A stretch of DNA of 57,723 nt from Porticoccaceae bacterium (GTDB lineage: Bacteria > Pseudomonadota > Gammaproteobacteria > Pseudomonadales > Porticoccaceae), in contig PABE01000009.1 in NCBI GenBank assembly GCA_002702725.1, forward strand, positions 1-57,723, in the 5' to 3' direction. Both the position numbers and the translations under genes were made by a program. Below the pieces are notes generated by a model that saw only the letters and a program-made list of their open reading frames with translations, did not search any database and was not told the origin of the DNA. Positions 33,541-42,745 of this stretch are shown piece after piece (position 1 is the first letter of the stretch; each line of letters opens with the position of its first letter).

Positions 33541-34659
33541 TCAGTCGGATTTTTCCGTTGCCTCGCCTGCCCCGTCCTCTGGCGTGGCAAAAGACTCGGG
33601 TTCGGCAATGATACGGGTGGCGTGGTTGAAATCACGGCTGAAAATCTGCCACACCACCACGAACAGGGCAGCGATCACCGGGCCGATAACAAAGCCGTTG
33701 ATACCGAACAGGACGAGGCCGCCCAGGGTGGACAAGAGGACCAGCCAATCGGGCAGCTTGGTATCCCGCCCGACGAGTATGGGCCGCAGCACATTATCGG
33801 CGAGACCGATGACAAGAACACCATAGAGGACCAGAATAATGGCCTCAACCGTATCACCGGTGGCAAACAGAAAAATGGCCGCGGGCAACCAGATCAAGCC
33901 CGCACCGACAGCGGGTATCAGGGAGAGTACCGCCATTACAACGCCCCAGAGAATGGGGCCGGGTATCCCCAGCAGCCAGAAGATGATACCCCCCAGGGCC
34001 CCTTGAACCATCGCCACCACCAGGTTGCCCTTGATGGTGGCCCGGGTCACTTCGGCAAATTTGCTGAACATCAGCCTCTCCCGCTCGTCCCCGAAGGGCA
34101 GTGCGTGGGTGAGTTTGTCCACCAGCGCACTGCCATCCCGGAGCAGGAAAAACATCAGATAGAGCATCAATACCAGGTTGAGGAAAAACTGAAAGGTACT
34201 CTGGCCCAGGGAGACGGCATTTTTGGCGATAAAACGACTGGCGGCCACCGCGCCGCTTGCCGCCTGTTCCTTGAGGGAATCCAGATCGAGGCCGAATCTG
34301 TCCAGCAGGGCATTGACCGCCGGCAGGGCGTCGCGAACATGATCCAGCAGTGACTCGGGCTTCAATTCTCCCGAACTGATGCGCTGATAGAGACCTGCGG
34401 CCTCCTGCACAAAGGATGTCAGGATCAGTAGAACCGGTATGACGACAACGACAATGCAGATGAACAGCGTCGCCAGGGCACTGAGATTGGGACGATGTGC
34501 CCAGCGGCGAATCAGCCGCTGTTGAACGGGGTAGAACACCAGGGCGATGGCGCAGGCCCAGAAAACAGAGGCGAAAAAGGGCTTGATCAGGAAAAAGAAC
34601 AGCGCCGAAATCGTCACCAGCAGAAGAATGAAAGCCCGCTGTTCCAGTTTGTCATTCAC
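33541..34659 (-). CDS. AI-2E family transporter (PerM/YhhT-like permease)
   Basis: Inner-membrane protein of 372 aa of the AI-2E transporter superfamily, with eight predicted helices. Typical features: FFLIKPFFASVFWACAIALVFYPVQQRL near the N-terminus, a central amphipathic part, and the C-terminal LLGIPGPILWGVVMAVLSLIPAVGAGLIWLPAAIFLFATGD plus GRDTKLPDWLVLLSTLGGLVLFGINGFVIGPVIAALF. Members export diverse small molecules or ions, and an AI-2 role should not be assumed. It appears to be a single-gene unit. Confidence 0.87.
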   Translation of the reverse strand: MNDKLEQRAFILLLVTISALFFFLIKPFFASVFWACAIALVFYPVQQRLIRRWAHRPNLSALATLFICIVVVVIPVLLILTSFVQEAAGLYQRISSGELKPESLLDHVRDALPAVNALLDRFGLDLDSLKEQAASGAVAASRFIAKNAVSLGQSTFQFFLNLVLMLYLMFFLLRDGSALVDKLTHALPFGDERERLMFSKFAEVTRATIKGNLVVAMVQGALGGIIFWLLGIPGPILWGVVMAVLSLIPAVGAGLIWLPAAIFLFATGDTVEAIILVLYGVLVIGLADNVLRPILVGRDTKLPDWLVLLSTLGGLVLFGINGFVIGPVIAALFVVVWQIFSRDFNHATRIIAEPESFATPEDGAGEATEKSD

Positions 34660-34842
34660 AACGTTAGTCCCTTGATGGAGAGTACTGGTTTGGTAACAGC
34701 TGCCTGTTGCAACCGGTTGACCGCCGAATGGCCGCTCATGGGGCCAATTTAGTTGCCCTTAACCGCAATGATGCATCATCGGTCGGCCTCTGCTGCTAGA
34801 GTATGGTGATTAAAACGCCAACGTCCAGGGTCAAAATTCGAC

Positions 34843-35493
34843 ATGAAGCTTTTCTACTATCCCGGTGCCTGTTCATTGGTACCCCATATCGCCCTCGAGG
34901 AAATCGGTGCTCCCTTTGACACCCGGAAAGTCGACTTTGCACTGGGCGAGCAGCTAAGCGCCGAATATCTCTCGGTCAACCCGGCTGGTCGCGTGCCGGC
35001 GTTGCGCACAGATCGCGGTGTGATCACTGAAATTCCCGCCATTCTCGGCTTCCTGGCCCGGACCTTTCCCGAGTCCGGGCTGATGTCGGTGACGGATCAT
35101 TTTGAGTTTGCCCGAATGCAGGGTTTTCATATGTATATCGCCACCACGCTGCATGTGCTATTCAGGCATATTTCGCGCCCCGAATTTATCATTGATGGTG
35201 ACGAGGAGCGGCGAGCACTGGTGGCCAAGGTGCCGGAAATGGCCGACCATTATTTTGCCCCCATTGAGCAGCGCATGGCGGACGGTCGTCGCTGGGTGCA
35301 CGGAGACCGCTATTCCGCCTCGGATATCTACCTCTATGTCTTCGCCTCCTATCTCAATCTCGGCGACCGGGGTGACCCTGGCAAGGTTCCGAATATCTGG
35401 GCCCATCGCCAGCGGGTGAGGAGCCGGCCCGCCGTTGACCGGGCACTGGCCCGGGAAGGGGGCGGTATGTTGTCGATGGCGATTTTCGACTGA
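34843..35493 (+). CDS. Glutathione S-transferase family protein
   Basis: GST-fold protein of 216 aa. The N-terminal thioredoxin-like domain starts MKLFYYPGACSLVPHIALEEIGAPFDTRKVDF, with the beta-class Ser/Cys region GACSLVPHI, and includes the cis-Pro NPAGRVPALRTDRGVITEIPAILGFLAR. The C-terminal helical domain holds WVHGDRYSASDIYLYVFASYL. It probably conjugates glutathione to electrophiles or serves a detoxifying role. No operon partner is visible. Confidence 0.88.
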   Translation: MKLFYYPGACSLVPHIALEEIGAPFDTRKVDFALGEQLSAEYLSVNPAGRVPALRTDRGVITEIPAILGFLARTFPESGLMSVTDHFEFARMQGFHMYIATTLHVLFRHISRPEFIIDGDEERRALVAKVPEMADHYFAPIEQRMADGRRWVHGDRYSASDIYLYVFASYLNLGDRGDPGKVPNIWAHRQRVRSRPAVDRALAREGGGMLSMAIFD

Positions 35494-35529
35494 AGAGACA
35501 AGCCTGGCGACAGGCAATGTGCGTCCTGT

Positions 35530-35607
35530 CTAGTTGCGCGCCAGCGAGCTGACAAACACTTCCATGAGCGCCCGCATCGGGGAGATTATCCATGAAAAAT
35601 CGAGAGC
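35530..35607 (-). pseudogene. Possible 3' remnant of a LysR-type regulator
   Basis: A short minus-strand frame ending in TAG reads as FSWIISPMRALMEVFVSSLARN. This resembles the extreme C-terminus of LysR-type regulators, where a similar Pro-x-x-Arg-Ala helix is common. There is a stop just upstream and no room for the rest of the gene before the neighbouring ORF. The evidence is a brief resemblance only. Confidence 0.2.
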
Positions 35608-35660
35608 TCAGCCCGATGTAAGTTGCCACCGGCCAAGGAAGGACGCTGGCAGATTACCGC

Positions 35661-36125
35661 TCAGTGGACCTGCTGTCCCTCCGGTGGGCTGTCGGCCATG
35701 TCGGTCAGCAGAAAGTCGGCCTGATTCAGCTCTGCCGACAGCTGGAACAGCATGTCCTGGACACTGGTGACAAACAGGGTGAACTGGGCCTGTGTAAGGC
35801 CCTCCCCGGTCAATACGGTGGCGCCGGCCACCAGTTGCGGCATGGCGTCATCAACGATATCCAGGAACAGCTTGAGTATCGGGTAGCGGCTATTAAAAGA
35901 GCCCAGCTCGCCCGACAGGGGCAGGATGGCGGTGGGACGAACCTGAAATTCGGTGCTGACAATCAGGCCCCAGTCCTCCCTGAACAGGCGGCTCTCGACC
36001 ACACCTTCCAGGGACTGGATATGGGTCAGGTGCAGTCCGTGACAGTGCTCACAGAGGTAATAGTCGAAGCCTGCCTCGCCCAGCCAGCGTTTCAGTTGTC
36101 GCGTCGATAGCGGGGAGTCGGGCAT
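35661..36125 (-). CDS. Uncharacterised protein, possibly YbjN-like
   Basis: Soluble protein of 154 aa without signal peptide or membrane helices. It starts with DSPLSTRQLKRWLGEAGFDYYLCEHCHGLHL, where CEHCHGLHL has a CxxCH-like arrangement that might bind a metal or may be chance. The middle part (VVESRLFREDWGLIVSTEFQVRPTAILPL) and helical C-terminus (FTLFVTSVQDMLFQLSAELNQADFLLTDM) resemble YbjN/type III chaperone-like folds. I would not assign a function. It is followed in the same direction by nothing close; its 5' side faces the permease gene end. Confidence 0.6.
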   Translation of the reverse strand: MPDSPLSTRQLKRWLGEAGFDYYLCEHCHGLHLTHIQSLEGVVESRLFREDWGLIVSTEFQVRPTAILPLSGELGSFNSRYPILKLFLDIVDDAMPQLVAGATVLTGEGLTQAQFTLFVTSVQDMLFQLSAELNQADFLLTDMADSPPEGQQVH

Positions 36126-36190
36126 GTCAGGGGTCCAGGCGATGTTGGCGGGCGCCTATTGTACGTCAGGTTTTTCAGGGCCCCAACCGC

Positions 36191-36790
36191 CTACGGGGAA
36201 TCGAGGTACCGTCGTGCATCAAAAGTGCGCACCCAGTCGGGAAAGTACACCAGCATGCCGGTCATGAGGATGCCGTTTAGCAGTGCTTCGGGGAACATGA
36301 TTAACGGCAGCAATAGCCAGTATTCGTCGATCACTTTCTCCACGGTATGGAGATCCGCGGCGATCAGCGTCAACACCAGCCCGGTTCCGCCAGTGGCGGT
36401 GGCCACCCCGCCGCCGAAAAACGCGACCAGCAGAAGATAAACAAATAAGTTGCGTGGCAGCCGCCATTCCACCACTACCAGTATGCCCTTTGTCACCAGG
36501 GCCGGCACCACCACCAGCCAGATGCCGGTCACTGGCATCAATTGCAGGGATTCCTTACCCGGCAGTGTCAGTCCAGCCAGGGCAATGGTGCCCGCGCAGA
36601 TGGCCAGATCCCAGCCGAAAATCAGGGTCAGGGTTGTCATGCCGAGAAAGTGTATTTCCAGTCCCGGGGACAGCCCCGCCTTTAGCGACCACATCAGTCC
36701 AAGACCCGGGATGGCGCCGTACAAAAGGTGCTGGAGCCGCTTCTCCCGCAATAACGCCATCCAGGGCAGTCGCCACAGGCAGTAGAGCAC
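36191..36790 (-). CDS. CbiM-like energy-coupling permease; reading frame interrupted near its 5' end
   Basis: Membrane protein of about 199 aa from the GTG at 36790, with five or six helices. FLGMTTLTLIFGWDLAICAGTIALAGLT and GTGLVLTLIAADLHTVEKVIDEYWLLLPLIMFPEALLNGILMTGMLVYFPDWVRTFD fit the CbiM/ECF-permease-like family. The frame continues upstream to an ATG at 36859 with an AGGGA ribosome site, but is broken by TGA at 36818-36820 (codon 14), where the peptide would read GPGF-stop-LATAVYALG. A TGG-to-TGA change or a sequencing error would explain this. The shorter GTG start has no good ribosome site, so the gene may be inactive. Confidence 0.6.
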   Translation of the reverse strand: MLYCLWRLPWMALLREKRLQHLLYGAIPGLGLMWSLKAGLSPGLEIHFLGMTTLTLIFGWDLAICAGTIALAGLTLPGKESLQLMPVTGIWLVVVPALVTKGILVVVEWRLPRNLFVYLLLVAFFGGGVATATGGTGLVLTLIAADLHTVEKVIDEYWLLLPLIMFPEALLNGILMTGMLVYFPDWVRTFDARRYLDSP

Positions 36791-36877
36791 CCCCAGTGCA
36801 TAGACAGCGGTTGCCAGTCAGAAACCGGGGCCAAGGGAAATAGTCGGTGTGTCCGTCATGTCCCTGCCGGGGGCAAT

Positions 36878-39800
36878 TTACCGGGTGGCCTGACAAGACA
36901 GGGCGCCGCCCTGCAAGCGTTTATTGAATTCGGCAAAGGCCCGCGCAGGAATCGGCGGTGAAAAATAATACCCCTGTGCGAAGTCGCAGCCGATCCCGGT
37001 GAGCAGTCGGGCCTGTTCCTCAGTTTCAACCCCTTCGGCAATGACCATGATGCCCAGTTTGTGGGCCATGGCGATAATGGCTTCACAAAGCACCATGTCT
37101 TCGTTGTCCTCGCGCAACGTGCTGATAAACGACTGGTCGATCTTGATGTAGTCGATATCGAATTTCTTCAGATACGACAGGGATGAGTAGCCGGTGCCGA
37201 AGTCGTCCAGTGCCACCTGAATGCCGGCATCCCTGAAAGCCAGCAACTGCTCTCGCACCTCGGCACTCATATCGAGCAAAATTCCTTCGGTGATTTCCAG
37301 GACAATGGCACTGTTCAGTGTGCTATTGGCAAGCGAATCCCGCAGTGCGTTAAACACGGAGTGATCGTGGTTGTGCAGCTGTACCGGCGAAATATTGACA
37401 CTTACCTGGAAATTTTCGTGAATCTCGCCGCGCCATTGCTTTGCCCGTTCCGCGGCATCAAAGATGACCCGTCGCCCAATGTCGAAGATCATTCCTGTGT
37501 CTTCGGCGATTGGTATAAACACATTGGGGCCGACCGGCCCCTTGTCCGGATGATTCCAGCGGACCAGCGCTTCAGCCTTGTGCAGCCGGCCGGTGGCCAG
37601 GGAGATAATCGGCTGGTAGGCGACCCACAGCTGATCTTCAGCAAGCGCCTTGCGCAGATCGTTGATGATGTCCATCCGCTCCAGGGCGGCATGCTGCATG
37701 GCGGGGGTGAAGTACTGGTAATTATTGCGGCCTCCCCGTTTTGCGGCGTACATGGCCTGATCCGCATTTTTCAGCAGGTCATCGCTGGTCTCGCCATCAT
37801 CGGGGTAGAGGGTAATGCCGATACTCGCACTGATGAAAGCCAGATCGTTGCCCAGGTCAAAGGGCTTGCTCATGGCGTCCAGGACATCGTGGGTGACCCG
37901 CTCGATGCTGGCCAGCTCCTTCAGGTCGCCCATGAGGATGATAAACTCGTCGCCGCCGAGACGACCGACGGTGTCCGTTTCCCGTACACATTGGGTCAGT
38001 CGCTGTGCAGCTTCCTGCAGTAGCAGGTCGCCCTTCTCGTGGCCCAGGGTATCGTTGACTTCCTTAAAGCGGTCCAGGTCGAGAAACAGCAGTGCCAGTG
38101 GCATGCCTGACCGCTGACTTTTCTTCATGTCCTGCACCAGGCGGTCCTGCACCATTCGACGGTTGGGCAGTCCGGTCAGCTGATCGTAGTTGGCCTGCCG
38201 CCAGATCAATTGTTCAGCCTGCTTTTTCTCGGTGATGTCGGAGAACTGGGCAACCCAGCGGTGAACGGAGCCATCGGGGTTGTGGGCGGCGTTAATGACC
38301 AGGCTTTCCGGGTAGATTTCGCCATTTTTCCGGCGATTCCAGATTTCCCCTTCCCAGTGCCCGTCCCTTAACAGGTCCTCCCACATGGTCTGGTAAAAGG
38401 CCCGGCTATGGCGTCCGGATTTGAGCAGGCTGGGTTTCTTGCCCACTACCTCTTCGGCGCTGTAGCCGGTGACCTCGCTAAAGGTGGCATTGATATCGAC
38501 AATGGTGCCGTCGGGATCAGTTACCACCATTCCCTCACTGCTATTACGGTAAACCAGGCTGGCCAGGCGCAGAGCCTCCTCCGATGCCTTGCGTTCGGTG
38601 ATATCGGTAATCATCCCGTGCCACAGGGTGCTGCCGTCTTCGACCCGCTCCGGAATTGCGTTGCACAAGCGCCACTTGAGGCCCTGGCGGGGAAGAATAA
38701 CCCGGTACTCGCTATGAAAAGGGGTCAGCCGCTCCGCCGATTGGGTAATCTCATCGACTACCCTTTGCCGGTCATCGGGATGCAGACGTTTGGTTACCGG
38801 CTTAGCGTCCTCGCGCACCTCCTCCGGTGTCACCTCATAGATGTCTTCGATTCCGGGGCTGGACCACGGAAAACAACTACTGCCGTCGGGAAACTGCTGG
38901 TATTGATAAATGGCACCCGGCACCTGGGCCGCCAGTTTCACCAGCAGGTCATAGCTTTGTTCCCGGTCGTACTCCGCTTGCTTGCGTGCGTCGATATCCT
39001 GGAGCGATCCGGTAATTTTGCGCACTACCCCGTTTTCAATAACGGGCTTACCGATGACACGCACCCAGAACGCTGCTGCGTTGTGGCGAAGGCAGCGAAG
39101 TTCAACGTCGAATGGCTCGGCCTGGGTGATGCAGTTGTCCAGAAACCGGATCGCCTCATCGCGTTGACCCGGGTCGATAATTTCGACCGCTTTCTCCAGT
39201 GGCTCCGGACCTCTCTCCGGCATGCCCAGGACGGTGAACATTTCAGCGGTGTAGTGCACTTTTCGGGTATCGACGTCGAGTTCCCAGCCACCCACGCGCG
39301 CGATGCGGCCGACTTCCCTCAACATGGCTTCCCGGGTTTGCAGTTCGCGCTCCGTCTGTTGCCGGTCTTCCAGGGCGCTGAGAAGGGCGAGCCTCGATTT
39401 ATTGGACTGCTCCAGAAGCGCGCTTGTCTTCTGTTGCGCGTCCGCCAGTGCTTGCGCCGCTTTCTTTTCTTCAGTGACATCGACGTGGGTGCCGATCAGC
39501 CGGCTAGGACGGCCCCGGTCATCCCATTCCACGACACGACTGACCGAGTTTAGCCATCGCCAACTGCCGTTTTTGCCGCGCAGGTGAAGTTCCAGTCGCA
39601 GTTCGCCGGGGTTATCCGGTGTCGCGGTCGCGAGGTAGGTTTCCATCAGCGCCTGATTGCCGGGGATTACCGCCGGATCTGAGCGTTCCAGGGCGGAGGA
39701 ATAGGTTTCCTCGAACTCGTCGGGCTCGTAGCCGAGGAGGCGCGCGTAATCGTCGCTGACCTTGAATACACCCGTCTCAATATCGAGCTCGGTAAGACCA

Positions 39801-40444
39801 ATCTTGCCGGCGGCAAGGGCCAGGCGAAGTCGTTCCTCACTGATTTTCAGTTGCTTGTGGGTGCGGTCCTCGGCCAGCCCCCGGGCCATCAATGTTCCCA
39901 CCAGAGCCGTCGCCGTGGGAAAAATCAGCAGTACGGGCAAACTGATATCCGCGAGCACGGCCATGGCCTGCATGCTCGGCAGGGTCAGCATCAGGCCGAG
40001 CATGACGATGTGCACCACCAGGCCAAAACTATACAGTTCCTGCCAGGTGAGTGTGTGCAGCCGCTCTCGCTTGAGATGCCGCCACAGGATGCCAAGACCT
40101 CCGGATGCGATGATAACGGCGACGCCCGTCCATGCGGCCATACCGCCCTGCATCAGTCTGTGTATGGCGGTAATGACGATCGTGGTAACGGTAACGCCGG
40201 GGGCGAAAAACACCCCCACCAGGGCCAGGAGTACGGATCGTGTGTCGAAAATGATGCCCGGTACGTACTGAAACGGTGTCAGCATCAGGCAGACGCCAAT
40301 GGCGCCGGTGATCAGGCCGATACCGACCTGCTGAAGGGGTGACTGGTAATGCTGGTATTCCGCGCGAACCGTTTCGAAGATAACCAGCAGGGCGAGCAGC
40401 AAAGCCGCGTTCTGGAGCAGGGGCAGGATGCTATCCAAGGTCAT
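36878..40444 (-). CDS. Multi-PAS GGDEF/EAL protein with LytS-type 5TM sensor
   Basis: Cyclic-di-GMP signalling protein of 1188 aa. Residues 1-200 form a 5TM-5TMR-LYT-like membrane module (PGIIFDTRSVLLALVGVFFAPGVTVTTIVITA). About four or five PAS/PAC domains follow to about 760, with repeated ITERKASEEALR and DITEKKQAEQLI linkers. The GGDEF domain (near 828) has an intact GRLGGDEF and an RETD inhibitory site five residues before it. The EAL domain (near 958) has EALVRW, DDFGTGYSSLSYLKKF, IKIDQSFI and EGVETEEQARLL. Both catalytic motifs are intact, so it may make and break c-di-GMP. It is 9 bp downstream of the MASE1 gene, hence an operon. Confidence 0.92.
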   Translation of the reverse strand: MTLDSILPLLQNAALLLALLVIFETVRAEYQHYQSPLQQVGIGLITGAIGVCLMLTPFQYVPGIIFDTRSVLLALVGVFFAPGVTVTTIVITAIHRLMQGGMAAWTGVAVIIASGGLGILWRHLKRERLHTLTWQELYSFGLVVHIVMLGLMLTLPSMQAMAVLADISLPVLLIFPTATALVGTLMARGLAEDRTHKQLKISEERLRLALAAGKIGLTELDIETGVFKVSDDYARLLGYEPDEFEETYSSALERSDPAVIPGNQALMETYLATATPDNPGELRLELHLRGKNGSWRWLNSVSRVVEWDDRGRPSRLIGTHVDVTEEKKAAQALADAQQKTSALLEQSNKSRLALLSALEDRQQTERELQTREAMLREVGRIARVGGWELDVDTRKVHYTAEMFTVLGMPERGPEPLEKAVEIIDPGQRDEAIRFLDNCITQAEPFDVELRCLRHNAAAFWVRVIGKPVIENGVVRKITGSLQDIDARKQAEYDREQSYDLLVKLAAQVPGAIYQYQQFPDGSSCFPWSSPGIEDIYEVTPEEVREDAKPVTKRLHPDDRQRVVDEITQSAERLTPFHSEYRVILPRQGLKWRLCNAIPERVEDGSTLWHGMITDITERKASEEALRLASLVYRNSSEGMVVTDPDGTIVDINATFSEVTGYSAEEVVGKKPSLLKSGRHSRAFYQTMWEDLLRDGHWEGEIWNRRKNGEIYPESLVINAAHNPDGSVHRWVAQFSDITEKKQAEQLIWRQANYDQLTGLPNRRMVQDRLVQDMKKSQRSGMPLALLFLDLDRFKEVNDTLGHEKGDLLLQEAAQRLTQCVRETDTVGRLGGDEFIILMGDLKELASIERVTHDVLDAMSKPFDLGNDLAFISASIGITLYPDDGETSDDLLKNADQAMYAAKRGGRNNYQYFTPAMQHAALERMDIINDLRKALAEDQLWVAYQPIISLATGRLHKAEALVRWNHPDKGPVGPNVFIPIAEDTGMIFDIGRRVIFDAAERAKQWRGEIHENFQVSVNISPVQLHNHDHSVFNALRDSLANSTLNSAIVLEITEGILLDMSAEVREQLLAFRDAGIQVALDDFGTGYSSLSYLKKFDIDYIKIDQSFISTLREDNEDMVLCEAIIAMAHKLGIMVIAEGVETEEQARLLTGIGCDFAQGYYFSPPIPARAFAEFNKRLQGGALSCQATR

Positions 40445-40453
40445 GGTGCGTCT

Positions 40454-42505
40454 TTATGCTCCCCGGTGGTCTTTTGTGGCGCTGTGGTACCTCGGCGGCC
40501 TGCCAAGCTCTTCCAGCAGGCGGTTTATTTCCTGCTTCAGTTCCAGAACACGGTTTTCGCGGCCCAGCGTGGCGTCCCGCCAGCGTTCCAGCTCCTCCAC
40601 CTGCGAGGACAGTTGTTCCTCGAGTGCCTTGCGGTCGGTAATGTCCCGGAGTATCTGGACAGCACCGATGATACTGCCGTCCGCGTCCTTGACGGGGCTG
40701 TATGTGGACTCGATCCACACCGGTCCTTCATTTTCCTTGGCCAGATCCATCGGCTGGCTGACAGTGACGCTCTCTGCCGCCATGGCCCGTCGAAAGTTGC
40801 TGGCGAGGTAATCGAGAAAAGTCCGCCCCTTGGCGTCGGTGGCAGTTGGCAATGGCGAGCCGGAAACCGGCGTGCAGCCCGTCAGTCCCTTGATCAGCTG
40901 CTTAAACGTTCTGTTGCAGGCAATCACATTCAAGGTATTGTCCACCGCCAGGATCATGTCACAGGGGCTTTCGAGGATAGCCGCGAGACGTGACCGGCTC
41001 TCTCTCAAGCTTTTTTCACTGCGGGCAATGGCCAGTTCCCTGCTGACACCACTTAACACGGTTTGGGCCACCAGCATCGCCGCGACCAGAGAAAGGGCAT
41101 AGTAAAGATTTGCCCCCAGGCCTGTGCCGCCCTCGCCGAATCTGTACTGGGGGCGCACGTTGACCCGCCAGCGCACGTCACCGGTGTGGACTTCATGGGA
41201 CCAACTGTGGGCCTGCGGTTGCGTCTTCTGATCTGTCCCGGAGAGCGGCACCCATATATCTCTGGCATCGGTGACCTGCAGGGTCAAGTCGTAGCCCGGT
41301 ATTTCCCGATTGAGCAATGACTTCACCCGCTCACTGTTGATTTCAGCTGCCAGTAGCCCGCCAAAGACTCCCTGATCAGGATAGAGTGGAATCAATGCCA
41401 GTAATCCGGTAGCGCCGTCGGGGCGGGCGTAGGCATCAATCAGCGTTTTGTTCAACGCCCCTGCGCTGTGTGCGCGACTGAGCATGTCTGGATTGTCCGT
41501 CAGATCGATAACATTTTCCCCCAACGCGTAACGGCGGGAAAAGCTGTCGGACCCCGGCGCATCCAGTGCCAGCCACTGAACCGCTTCAACCAGCGGGTTG
41601 GTTTTCAATACGCGCAGATAATCGCTCAGCTCATCGTAACTGACGCTCTCGCTGGCGGAGAAAAACCGGCTGGCACTATCGAGGGTCAGCAGTACTTCAT
41701 TGACGGGTACGAGTGTACTGTCGATCAGGGCATTGATCCGTGACTCACTCTGCGCCCGATAGCGGCCATTTTCCACCGCCAACAGGGCCATATTGCCCGC
41801 CAAAAGCAGGGCAGCGGTAACGAGCAGGGGAATGGATATGCGCAGTGCCCGTTTGATCGACACAGATGTCGATCCCCAGAGCAGCAGGGTAATGGGTGCA
41901 AAAAACACGACGCCGAGCACATCGCCAACCCACCTTACCAGCCACTGTGAGAAATATTCCGAGCCGTTAATTTCGCCGCTCAAAAACAGCGTGGTGACGC
42001 CTATTGTCGGCGCGATAAGCGTCGCCACAACACCGCCGGCAAACAGGAATACGGGGATTTCACCATCGCGGATGGTCAGGGTCTGCCGGTCGATTAACCG
42101 ACGCGTCAACAGTGCGCCAACCAGCGCCTGGATTGCCGATCCGGCGCCTGAGGTAAAGGCTATGATGATGCCATCCGCCGTCATATCGAGATTCGGGCTG
42201 GCCAGGAAGTACCCGATAAGGATGCCGGGCCACAACCGCAAACCTCCGGAAAGGAGGGCCCCGAGTGCCAGGCCGGCCGCCGGCCAGAGCGGTGACGCAA
42301 AGCCCGGGGCGATATTGATTAACAGTCCTAACTTCGCGGCAATGAAATAGAGTACTGCGAGCGACAATACGGCGACGGGCGTTGTGAATTTGCCGGGTGC
42401 CGCGAGCTCGGTTTCAGCGCCGGGCCGGTTATCTTCCGACCAGCTGATCAAAGCGGGCACCGCGGGTGTGTCAGCCAATGTCGCGGCCGGTGGGGCAATC
42501 CCCAA
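40454..42505 (-). CDS. MASE1-CHASE-PAS membrane sensor without an output domain
   Basis: Sensor protein of up to 683 aa. A MASE1-type multi-helix module at about 44-260 (LGLLINIAPGFASPLWPAAGLALGALL, VRWVGDVLGVVFFAPITLLLW) is followed by a CHASE-like extracytoplasmic region (about 270-455), a PAS domain (about 510-640, ILESPCDMILAVDNTLNVIACN) and a coiled coil ending in ELERWRDATLGRENRVLELKQEINRLLEELGRPPRY-type sequence, a tail seen at the end of many PAS signalling proteins. No kinase, GGDEF or EAL domain follows. The start is uncertain: TTG 42505 directly follows a stop and lacks a ribosome site, and a later GTG may be used. Confidence 0.83.
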   Translation of the reverse strand: MGIAPPAATLADTPAVPALISWSEDNRPGAETELAAPGKFTTPVAVLSLAVLYFIAAKLGLLINIAPGFASPLWPAAGLALGALLSGGLRLWPGILIGYFLASPNLDMTADGIIIAFTSGAGSAIQALVGALLTRRLIDRQTLTIRDGEIPVFLFAGGVVATLIAPTIGVTTLFLSGEINGSEYFSQWLVRWVGDVLGVVFFAPITLLLWGSTSVSIKRALRISIPLLVTAALLLAGNMALLAVENGRYRAQSESRINALIDSTLVPVNEVLLTLDSASRFFSASESVSYDELSDYLRVLKTNPLVEAVQWLALDAPGSDSFSRRYALGENVIDLTDNPDMLSRAHSAGALNKTLIDAYARPDGATGLLALIPLYPDQGVFGGLLAAEINSERVKSLLNREIPGYDLTLQVTDARDIWVPLSGTDQKTQPQAHSWSHEVHTGDVRWRVNVRPQYRFGEGGTGLGANLYYALSLVAAMLVAQTVLSGVSRELAIARSEKSLRESRSRLAAILESPCDMILAVDNTLNVIACNRTFKQLIKGLTGCTPVSGSPLPTATDAKGRTFLDYLASNFRRAMAAESVTVSQPMDLAKENEGPVWIESTYSPVKDADGSIIGAVQILRDITDRKALEEQLSSQVEELERWRDATLGRENRVLELKQEINRLLEELGRPPRYHSATKDHRGA

Positions 42506-42745
42506 AAATCATCGGGTCGACAGGCGGTCAGGTTGAGGTGGTTACACAAATTCATAGCTCGAATATGAAGAATTTCCCTGGTTTGGTTCCGGGCCGTATC
42601 GTAATGGCTCGTGATAGCCGTGGCGAGCACAGGTACTGAATGTGTGATGAATGGCAGGGCCTCGATAAATCATAAACTGACGGCGTCATTAAAATGTCAT
42701 GGCTAAATGGCATAAACGCAGCTCATCTCGACATAGTTGTTACCC

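Noticed and set aside
36818-36820. Selenocysteine reading of the in-frame TGA in the CbiM-like gene
   Set aside because: It lies in a membrane leader of a non-redox permease, and no SECIS-like hairpin was seen directly after it.
38408-39553. Plus-strand frame of 381 codons inside the GGDEF/EAL gene
   Set aside because: Antisense shadow; composition of a reverse-frame artefact.
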